Positions 55,201 to 64,000 of a stretch of DNA of 64,000 nucleotides are shown piece by piece; within the stretch, counting starts at the first letter, position 1; each line of letters opens with the position of its first letter. Where the stretch lies: the NCBI GenBank assembly GCA_035578175.1, contig JAQMRL010000016.1, positions 1,365,501 through 1,429,500 on the forward strand, written 5' to 3'. The notes below the pieces were generated by a model. It had not been told where the DNA came from, searched no databases, and saw only the letters and a program-made list of their open reading frames with translations. The stretch comes from Catonia carolina. Lineage: Eukaryota > Arthropoda > Insecta > Hemiptera > Achilidae. The translations under genes were made by a program, and so were the position numbers.

Positions 55201-55738
55201 TTTTTAAATTTTTCAACTGAGTCCCAAGTGTATTTTATAAATGCTGTTTCAACCGCATGGTATTTACACAGCGTTACTGAAACGTGTCATTTAATAACTT
55301 TGCATATTTTATTTTGACAACTAATACCTCACACTTGTGAGTACTGCATTTAGTAAAAACTGGGAAAACAGTGTTCTTGTTTTTTTAGAGTAGTTTCACA
55401 GTTGGGAAATGGAACGGCAAGTAATGAAGACTGTAAATATAAGGAGATTATCAAACGGTAATACCTCCTATACATTTGTAAATGGAAAAATTTCAACTTG
55501 CAGACTAGAAAAACATTGTTAGGACAAAGTAATGTGGACGCATGTCACTGCTTACTTGTAAAATGTAAAACATGAACCAGTGACAATCAGTTGATAGTAA
55601 CTGGGCACTTATAGTTTTACAAATAGAAATGTTCAATGTTTAAACAAAATTATATCGTGACAATATCTGAAAGGAAAGAGTGTTAAAGAATTCTCTAAAT
55701 GTACGGACATTTAAAAGGTGTTAATTGAAAAGATATCA
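55201..55738. other. Unassigned AT-rich stretch
   Basis: Unique in the window, lying between a HEL copy and the foldback element. No frame of note. Confidence 0.35.
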
Positions 55739-56192
55739 GGTGTTTTATTAAGGTGCAACCCTGATTATAAGAAGGTAGAAGTAATACATCGGTAAATTTT
55801 CTGTTCCCCAATCAGTATGTTGGCAACAGTGTACTCAAGGCCAACTACCTCAGACAGTTAAAATGTTCCAGTCAAGCATTATTGTGGTGACAGCAGTCGT
55901 TTCGTTATATTGTGTCAGAAATTGTTGTTTCCAAGGAAAGATTGTGGCTTTTAACATCGGGTTGCATTCTTAATAAACCATTCGTAGAGTATTTTATTAA
56001 TAAAACCATTGCTGACACAATATTTCAAAACGACTGCTGTCACCACACTAATGCTTGACTGGAACATTTTAACTGTCTTACGTAGATGGCCTTGAGTGCA
56101 CTGTTGCCAACATACCGATTGGGGGACAGAAAATTTACTGATTTATTACTTCTATCTTTTTATAATCAGGGTTGCGTCCCTAATAAAACACC
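55739..56192. mobile_element. Foldback/MITE element with ~190-bp inverted arms
   Basis: Starts GGTGTTTTATTAAGG and ends in its inverted form TAATAAAACACC. The arms match over almost 190 bp (e.g. CAACCCTGATTATAA, GTAAATTTTCTGTTCCCC, GGTGACAGCAGTCGTTT) around a ~75-bp centre. No ORF, so it is non-autonomous. A target duplication is not clear. The truncated relative is 35643-36024. Confidence 0.85.
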
Positions 56193-57047
56193 CTATAATA
56201 GTAGTAATTAAAATATAGGGTTTCTGAGAAATAGAAATACGAGTATAACGCACAAATGGTTACATGTAGCGTATTGTTGTACGGCTACCTAAAGGAGTCG
56301 GCTATCTAATTAGATAATTGGCTCTTTTTGTAACCATTCTATTCAATTATGATGAGTGTATTTTTATTATTATATTGAAAATATCTGTCCTTCTCGTGAC
56401 TTGCATAGCTTCATGTATGTTAGGGAGCACACCGTTCTGGAGTTGAGTCTTTGATCTGGCAGTGAGTCATACTGTGTACGATTACGCCTGCCAAGAGATC
56501 CACCGTAAATTGTAGACACAAATAATCGTTGTTATCTTTGTAAGTAGGACTTACTTTAAGTAAGTGCAAAATAATCTTGCAATTGGTTAAGTTTACGACG
56601 TAAATTTATTGTAATTAGTTGGTTAATTCTTTTAAGTAATTTAATTAAAAGGTTTAAGACACTTAAATTGTTCTTGTAATTTTTAGTTTGCAATAAATAA
56701 TACTTGTAATTCTTAAACTGTAGTGTGTTAATTATTTAGTTTACCTAGATCCTGAAACGGACCTTAGAGATAAGTGTCACAATACATTATTGTCAAATGA
56801 CTGGATGTGTAAGTTCAGTGAGGCTGTCAACTACATACATAATTTGGAATCTGTTATATTGTAATAATCTGTTTCCAGCTGGTCATGTTCATGTGGTCTT
56901 GGGTTCAAATCCCATTTAGGCACGGCATATTTTCATACCTTACAAAAAAATCATTTCATCCTTCACCGTCTGCATTAGTAGTAATTGCAGAACAATAGGA
57001 CTAGAAACTAAAAGAAAAAAAATATTGCCGTGTTCAGTCTAGTTGTA
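56193..57047. repeat. Downstream part of zinc-finger unit 3, last portion
   Basis: Matches 36025-36731, and its last part matches 12810-13202. Contains a SINE at 56878-57022. No gene recognised. Confidence 0.55.
56878..57022 (+). mobile_element. tRNA-derived SINE, 5'-truncated
   Basis: Box B-like GGGTTCAAATCC, body CTTCACCGTCTGCATTAG and tail AAAAGAAAAAAAAT; orthologous to 13040-13185. Confidence 0.8.
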
Positions 57048-57325
57048 CTTTTTCTTGCCTATATAAATTTATAGCAAGAAGTATTGCTTTCATTTTGATG
57101 AGAATTCCAGTTTTCACAGGCCATATTTTTTCAGACCCCTGAACCGAAAACAACATGTTTTAGCAATTGTTCTGTGTGTGAATACAATATCTCAAGAAAG
57201 GAACTTTGTACGAAGTTGAAACTTAAAATTTAAGTTGGGTACTACTAGAGGAACCAACACGAACATTATCATCTAAATTGGTCAACCGGAAGTCGTAGTT
57301 TCTTCATGTAATTATCACTTTTTTG
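57048..57325 (+). mobile_element. HEL repeat, 5' fragment, sense
   Basis: TACTTTTTCTTGCCTATATA to TTTTTTGCGACAAT; same breakpoint as 13485. Confidence 0.75.
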
Positions 57326-57625
57326 CGACAATTGCTGCCCGCCGTGACAGACCGTTTTTTGTGTACCCAAATCTTAACCCATTGAATTATGCACAAGATT
57401 ATACACCCAACAAGAGTGACTCACTTGTCCATTATAAAGATGGATGGAATAGTGAAGAGAGAGAGTGAAGAAGAAGTTTTAAGTGGTGTTTACTGTTTGC
57501 AGATGATCTTATGTGCGAAGATAGAGTGTGAATCTAGGTTGGGGTCGAGAAGTTCCTAAAAATTATGTGAAATGCATAATATGCATTATTCTGCATCAGT
57601 ACTGACTTATGCAGTCTGATTTGTT
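57326..57625 (+). other. Conserved ORF block, second copy
   Basis: Reads DRPFFVYPNLNPLNYAQDY and continues into the DGWNSEERE segment before a stop. Counterpart of 13486-13796; ends at the LINE tail. Product not recognised. Confidence 0.35.
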
Positions 57626-59872
57626 TTTTTTTTTGCGCCCTGGAGACTCCAGGAGGAGTATAGGACATGTCAGCTATAACATCTGAAATACATATAACAA
57701 TCACACAATGTATCACTACTATCAAGAAAGAAATTCTTGGACGCTATAAAAAGTTTCACTGACCAAGTAATTTTTCAGATTCTTTTTAAAGGAATGCAAA
57801 CTATGACAAAATTTTAAAAACTGGGGTATTTTATTTATGAATTTTCTCCCTGCTTTAGTAGGTTTCTGTTCAAACAATTTTCTGGAATGATTAGCCACAT
57901 AATAATCATTCCTGTATCTCGTGTTATGATTGTGAACATTGAAATTCTGCATAAATATATTTTGCCTAACATACATAATGACCTCAAAAATGTAAATAGA
58001 GGGAACTGTAAGCAATTTAAGCTCCTTAAATCCTAGTGGCCTGCATGAGGTTAGATGGTTAGCTTACATCTAATAGCTTTCTTTTTAATTTTAAAAACCC
58101 TATTCATATTACCCATGCTAGAATTACCCCATACTAAGATACCATAATGGATATGAGACAGAATGAGGCCATGATAAGCTACCATTAGTAATTTTTTATC
58201 ATTTAATCTGGCAACTTGTTTTAGTGTAAATACCCCAGATGATATTTTACTACAAACTTGATTGGTATAGAAGTCCCAAGACAAAAATCTATCTAGAGAT
58301 ACTCCTAGGAACTTTACTGTTTCTACATGCTCTAAACTATTATCATGAATAAATGCATCCAATTCTCTACTTTCTTTAACGCTATGTTTATTTTTGAACT
58401 GCAAGTACTGACACTTTTTCCCATTAACTGTTAATAACATTTGATTCAAGAACTGTACTACGGACTCTTATGTGTATATGTATATTTACTTCAAGAGCAT
58501 CTACCAGTAAACTGTTCCTGATAACTGAAGTATAATTAACAAACAACAAAGCTCTGCCATTAGGTATGACTTCTGGTAGTCTATTAATGTACAATAGAAT
58601 CAGAATTGTACCTAAAACTAACCCTTGTGGAACGCCTGCTTTGACTTCAAGCTTTCCAGATACAACCTTTGTAAGTTTCACTCTAACAACCCTACTTAAC
58701 TCCACACACTGTAATCTATTAATAAGGTAAGATTGAAACCATTTCAATTCTACATCCTTAACGCTTAATGACTAATGTTTGCAATAAAATTTCATGATCA
58801 GCACAATCAAAAGCTTTACTCAGATTCAGAAACACTGCCAATGTTTTCTCCCTGCCATCCAATATATTAATTCTTGCTCCACAAGTGAAACTATTGCAGT
58901 TTTAGTTGATCTACCCTTTTTGGAAACCATGCTGATCCTCTGAAATGATAAGGTTTTCAGTCAAGAAACTGATTAACCTAATAAATACTACAGTTTCAAA
59001 AATTTTACTGATTGTGTTTAAAATACACATATCGGCCTATAATTTTCAATAGCAGGCTATATCCATTCTTAAATATAGGCAATATTTTAGCCTCCTTCAG
59101 TTTGTTTGGAAATATGTGTTCCTGCTTCGAGTGAGAAGTTAAATGAAGCAGAGGAGTAACTAAAAAATGTTTACATTCTTTAACAATTATTCTAGAAATC
59201 CTATCCAACCCACTTGTTTTTTTACTTTTCAAACTATCAATAACTGATTCTAATTCCTCACTTGAAACTAGGCTAAATTAGAAATGATTTACTACCTTGT
59301 TACTTTTTGGATCATAACATCCCACCGTTACGCTTTTTTGTTGTTTAAGTTTTGAAGCTACTTCCTGATAATATTTGTTAAAAAATTACAAATTTCTACA
59401 CCATTCTCAATAAGTTCATTATTTCTGTTAACAATATTTGGTATGTCAGTAAAACGTTTGTTCCCAACTACACCTCGATTCTTATTTATTACTCCCATAT
59501 TGCTGAGTTTAAATTTGATGATTTATGAAGGACTTCAGCAGTTGTTTTAAATTTTGCTCTCTGGACTTCTCTGGCATAATGTTTTTTAATAGTTTTGTAC
59601 CTTTGTTCGTTGAAGGTAGTCCTACGTGATAGAAAATCTGAGTATACATCTCTAACTTCAGACCACATTTACGAAATTTCCCCTGTGACCAACTCATCTG
59701 TGTCACTGACAATATTTTTTACATCTTTCTTTTTAATTGGACAACTATTATTATAATGAAATTTTAATGTTTCAATAAAATTATGATATTTCTGATTAAT
59801 GTCGAAAGAATTGAAAACAGTCTTCCAATCCTCTTTGGATAAACTGCGTAACAAACAATAACATTCCCTTGG
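57626..59872 (-). pseudogene. Jockey-like non-LTR retrotransposon, degenerate ORF2
   Basis: The minus strand has the same RT blocks as 13797-16020, with different lesions. The GVPQGLVLGTILILLYIN block (58.6 kb) is intact, but the catalytic motif reads LFVNYTSV in place of LFADDTSV, so both Asp are lost. The thumb/C-terminal part is open from 58449 to 58051 (KFLGVSLDRFLSWDFYTNQV), followed by VHNHNTRYRNDYYVANH at 57.9 kb. The 3' tail is A-rich after GGGCGC. It is an inactive duplicate of the 13.8-kb copy. Confidence 0.87.
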
Positions 59873-61469
59873 TTGAAGCTTTTACTTATTTCCCGTGATT
59901 GCTGTAATTGTTCGTTCTATATAATTTAATTCTTTTGTAGTATCTAATTTATAATTTTAACCGCTGCAACTAAAGGTTTTAAAAACGTATCAACACCGTA
60001 TATGTGCCCTATCTAGCGGCAGTTTTTTTACATTAACAAAATGGACTCTTCGGTTAGGAGGGAAAGAGTGATCGTGTGTTTGTTAATAAACTTAAAGAAA
60101 ATAATTATTACTAATAAACAGTAATAGGTTATTATAGAAAATTGGATAGTGAATTCAGGAATCTGTAGTCGACCAAACTAACTGATTGGTAAATTATGCT
60201 TTTGTTTTATTCACTAGACGACGTGTTTTGAAATCTTTTCAGGTTATGTGCGAGAAGCGAAACTTATTAAGAACACGGTTAAATGAAAAGTTTATTAGTG
60301 AATGTGTATTCGCATATACTAATAAAGAGTACTGAGCACTGCAGATTTAATTAGAGACGGTTTATTGTTCAGTTGTGAAAATTATTCGGACAGAGTTTAT
60401 AACATCCAAACTAGTTTCATGTTTCCTTGGGTCGTGCCCTGTAACGTGGTCCAGAAAAGCTAAATCTAGTTACTAAATTATGCTGAATGTATTTACTTGG
60501 TTATTTAAAAAATTGGTGATCGTTTAATGAACGATTCTGCATATTATAATGACTTTGCTTTAACCGACTTTTTTCGACAAGGTCAGACGGTTTTTACAAC
60601 TTTGGAGCTTCAAGGAAACATGATAGTACACGAGGTTCTATTAATCTTAATTAATATTTAATCGTTACAGCCAAAACTAATTTATTTATTTGTACCGAAG
60701 ATTAAGTTGTAAGGTGTAAAACATAACCTCAAACTTCGGAATCGAAATGTTTCTAAAGTCGGTTTTTTAAAAAAGTTCAGAGGTACAAAATACCCTTTGT
60801 TTAACAAGCAAATTCTTGCCTTCCCAAATAATATTTTGAAAGATGCCTGTGACTTAATTGAGCAATTTGTTGAAAATAAATGTGTCATAGTTTGTGAAGA
60901 AAGGAAGCCAGAATAGATTTGATGTAATAAACTTATGTCCAAGTGGTTCATGTAAAGAAATCTATTAGGCATTTTCTGTAGCATTGTTTTGTGCTGTTGC
61001 TGATTATAGGTGAAAATGATTGGCTAGAAGTAACCATTGCTATGAAAATATGTCCACATTGCTATATGCATGTATGGTGAATGTACATTGTATTTCAGTT
61101 GGACCTAATGTTATTCTTTTCTTGTGCGCAGACAGCCTTGAAGTACACCACAACACAAATTACTTGAGATTCCATCCTGTGCTGGGACTGAATCTTAAAT
61201 ATCATTGGAAAAGGAAGTCTCATTGACAATTCAGTATCCAACAAAACTAGCCAAGTAAGTAAATTTTTATTAAAGGTATGTTAGTTTTATTTATTAAAAT
61301 TGAAATTTTGTGAAATTCATTGTAATTATTTCAGTTTTGATGTTCTTCTAAAGAGGAAAATTTAAAAAGGAATTTCTGCATACAGAGTTAATAGTATTTG
61401 TGACTGTCCATGGGAAAAGGGACCCAAGTCAAAAGTAAGGTTATGAGTGATTTTTGCAGACAATTTAAT
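59873..61469 (+). pseudogene. U family copy 7, exons c-f fully open
   Basis: Best preserved copy. Exon c is 60671-60708 (acceptor TTACAG, donor GTAAGG). Exon d is 60781-60893 (acceptor TTCAG, donor GTGAAG). Exon e is 61010-61076 (acceptor TTATAG, donor GTGAAT). Exon f is 61136-61226 (second AG of GCAGACAG, stop TGA). Introns are 72, 116 and 59 bp. Exon lengths 38+113+67+91 = 309 keep one frame to the stop, ~102 residues: PKLIYLFVPKIKL, FPNNILKDACDLIEQFVENK, CENDWLEVTIAMKICPHCY, NYLRFHPVLGLNLKYHWKRK. The first exon is frameshifted (ATCCAAACTAG) and lacks the ATG (CTAGACGACG), so the full gene is dead unless it uses another start. I do not recognise the protein family. Confidence 0.55.
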
Positions 61470-61970
61470 GCTAAAACAGTTACATTTACGATTGCGGCTT
61501 TAATATACATTTTAGAGCAAAATTGTATGTAATACAAGTTGTAGAGAATTTAAAAAACTACAGCTTTTATTTGAAACATTTTTTGTATAACGCTTAGTTT
61601 TTACAGTAGCCTAATTAGCGATTTTCTGTTTTTTTCTCACGAGCACATGTAAAAAAATTGATATTTTTTTAAGATTGCAGCATTAGCATGCATTTTACAA
61701 CAAAAGTGTTTATAATCTAATTTATAAGAAAATTAAAAGCTCTGCAACTTTTATTTAGGGCATTTTTCTCTACAGTGCCTAGTTTAGCATGAAAGAGTGA
61801 TTTTCTGTATTTTAAAGGAAACTAAGGTTGATTTTCATTTTGCGTCTTTTCACTCATGATTAAAATTAGGTTATGTTTATTGGGGTTAGTTTTTTGTTTA
61901 TTACTAATGTTAGGATATATTGCTAATTTTTTGCATTGGCAAGAGAAAGTTGTGTGAGTTTTACACCAGA
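61470..61970 (+). mobile_element. HEL repeat, 5'-truncated, sense
   Basis: Internal repeats plus GGCAAGAGAAAGTTGTGTGAG and CACCAGA; counterpart of 3615 and 17610. Confidence 0.8.
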
Positions 61971-62373
61971 TATTTTCATTGTTATTTATAAAAAAAGTAC
62001 AGATTTTTTTTAAAAAAGGTTAAGAAACACTAATTTTTGGGGAATTGCAATGAAAGTGGGTTAATATTTGATGAGTGATGATATTGTTCAATTGGTGTTT
62101 ACTCTGCTTGTCTCTGTCAGATGTCATCTCTTACTGATGTAACATTGTGTGCTGAATCATGTGATCTCTTCAAATAATTCATATCTCAAATTGTTAACAT
62201 CCTGTAGCAGATTTCTCTAAGGTCAAGTCAAATGTAGAAATTCACAAACGAACAAAGAATTGAAAAATTTTATTCTAATTTAACATACATAATGAAACGT
62301 TACAACTTTGTTTTCTTAGTTTAAGAAATTGCATTTGTATTTGAATTTATACTGAGGAAACTAATCTAAAATA
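61971..62373. repeat. Spacer S, fourth copy
   Basis: Same content as the other spacer S copies. Confidence 0.75.
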
Positions 62374-62617
62374 ATCAGGTGTGAAACACTTAACACAAAT
62401 CTCTCTTGCCAATGCAAATAATTAACAATAAACCTAACATTAGTAATAAAACATTAGAAATAAATAAAAAACTAACCTCAATAAACAGAACCTAATGTTA
62501 ATCATGAGTGAAAGACGTTAAATGAAAATTAACTTTAGTTTGCCTTAAAAATACAGTAAATCACTCATTCATGCTAAACTAGGCTCTGTACAGAAAAATG
62601 CTCTCAAAAAAAGTTGA
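62374..62617 (-). mobile_element. HEL repeat, antisense, 3' end only
   Basis: AGGTGTGAAACACTTAACAC to GAAAAATGCTCTCAAAAAAAG, then broken off by unrelated GC-richer sequence. Confidence 0.78.
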
Positions 62618-62900
62618 GCCCAGCCCCCAACTGGTGGCTTCGGCTCCTTTCGCCCACGATAGCTCCAGGTTTGTTTCACTTTCAATTCAACTGCACTCTA
62701 CTTTTATAAAACGACGTATCCAAACAAATCAAGTACTAAAATCCTAATCTGTTCTACTTTAATAGTGGACCCGTGCAAACTAGGCTTAATGTTGTTATAA
62801 AAATTATTGGTACGGTTAAGTTCACTTGTAAGATGCTTCAAATCATACTTTAATAAAAACCGAATAATGTGAGATTTTTGAGGATGTAACATTGGGTGAA
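62618..62900 (-). other. Unassigned block with small minus-strand frame
   Basis: GC-richer start (CCCAACTGGTGGCTTCGGCT). The minus-strand frame 62892-62704 contains HLTSELNRTNNFYNNIKPSL but has no recognised motif. In other blocks this position, just before U, is occupied by the LINE, so it may be another LINE segment; that is not demonstrated. Confidence 0.3.
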
Positions 62901-64000
62901 GTTATTTGTACTTATTTCCACTGACTGTTGTCAAATATTTTGTTCTATAAAATTTAATTCCTTTCTAGTTCAATTGTATTTTTAACCAATGCAAATAAAG
63001 TATTTTTAAACGTATCACCACATACAGTTGCGCTATCTAGCGACAGTTTTCCATTTACAAACTTGACGCCTTTCATTTTATGGTGGGAAAAGAAGTTGAT
63101 TGCGTGTTAGTAAATAAACTGGGAGAGAACAATTAGTACTATTAAACAGTAATAGGTTATTATAGAAAATTGGATAGTGGATTCAAGAATCTGCAGTCAA
63201 CCAAACTAACTGATTGGTAAATTATGTTTTGGTTTTATGCGTTAGATGAAGTGTATTAAAATCTTTTCAGGTTATGTGTGCAATGCGAAACTTATTGTGA
63301 ACACGGTTAAATGAAAAGTGTAATAGAGAATGTGTATTTATTCTAATCAAGTGGGCACTGGAGATTTAATTAGAGACGGTTTAGTGATCAGTTGTGAAAA
63401 CGATTCGGTCAGTGTTTAATTTGGCTCTGACGGACATTTTTGTTTAACGAGGTCAGATGGTTTTTACAACTTTACGAGCTTCATGAAAACATCATTATAG
63501 TATCCGAGGTTCTATTAATCGGTGAAAGGAAAACCAACTTATTTATGTGTACCGAAGATTAACTTTGAGGGGTAAATCATAACCTCCAACTTCGGAAATG
63601 AAAGGTTCCTAAAATTGATTTTCAAAAAGTTCAAACACATAAAATAATCACCCGTTGTTTAACAAGCAACATCTTCTCTTCCATCTCTTCAACATCTTCT
63701 ATTTGGGAAGATGCCCGCGACTTAACTTTGCAATTTGTTGAACATAAATTTGGCACTTTGTAAAAAAGAAGCTAGTATATGTCCAAGCAGTTAAATGATT
63801 CTTGTAAAGAAATCTATTAGGCATTTTCTGTAGCATTGTCTTGTGCTGTTGCTGATTACAGGTGAAAATGATTGGCTAGAAGTAACCATTGATATGAAAA
63901 TATGTCCACATTGGTACATGCATGTATGGTGAATTTACATTGTATTTCAGTTGGACCTAATGTTATTCTTTTCTTGTGTGCAGGCAGCCTTGAGGAACAC
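62901..64000 (+). pseudogene. U family copy 8, cut by window end
   Basis: First exon, strongly decayed exon c and d (donor and acceptor both altered, stop AAATAATC near 63642), intact exon e after GATTACAG (~63862) and the start of exon f at the window edge. A ~200-bp deletion joins GTGTTTAA to TTGGCTCTGACGG near 63420. Confidence 0.5.

Noticed and set aside
60682..60984. Antisense ORFs over the U family (60682-60984, 16815-17069) that look conserved between copies
   Set aside because: Their conservation follows from plus-strand exons c-d; only the plus strand has matching splice sites and phases.

Overview
This window is A+T-rich eukaryotic DNA, most likely from an insect. It holds tRNA-derived SINEs with Pol III boxes, non-LTR retrotransposons, a classic 1.3-kb mariner, C2H2 zinc-finger genes and intron-like GT/AG structure. 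The insect order cannot be told from the sequence alone. Nearly all of it is repeats and transposons. The only clearly intact genes are three paralogous C2H2 zinc-finger ORFs (8923-9945, 31011-32033, 47144-48418).

Layout. The window is a tandem array of large duplicated blocks. Each block runs: decayed multi-exon gene family (called U here), then paired copies of a ~0.9-kb repeat (called HEL here) around a spacer, then more HEL copies, then the zinc-finger unit, then a HEL fragment and a Jockey-like LINE. Two half-unit types alternate. LINE fragment 643-1474 matches 38581-39432, and the long LINE plus U copy at 13.8-17.6 kb matches 57.6-61.5 kb, so the array looks like a dimer that was itself duplicated (~38-44 kb period). 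Many insertions distinguish the copies: SINEs, a hAT-like element, an RTE LINE, a mariner inside an older transposase gene, a TA-flanked Tc1/mariner-type element and a foldback element. Uninserted paralogous copies often serve as empty sites and give exact junctions.

HEL is the dominant repeat, about 30 full or partial copies on both strands. In the orientation called sense it has these parts: a 5' end TTACTTTCTCTTGCC that folds into a hairpin; a (TG)n microsatellite of variable length; two diverged ~177-bp internal direct repeats; an inverted copy of the 5' motif (GGCAAGAGAAAGT) about 25 bp from the 3' end; a short hairpin (GTGTGA-GTGTT-TCACAC); and the terminus CCAGA. It sits between T residues and shows no target duplication. 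This matches non-autonomous Helentron/Helitron2 elements (the HINE/DINE-1 type). That class assignment is inference, since no helicase gene is present.

The U family looks like a degraded spliced gene. Four short exons join in one frame through three GT/AG introns and end at a stop codon; the copy at 60671-61226 keeps all four exons open. I do not recognise the protein. The zinc-finger genes show finger-number change and patchwork similarity (gene conversion), keep a decayed finger after the stop codon, and each carries the 3' tip of a HEL copy just upstream.
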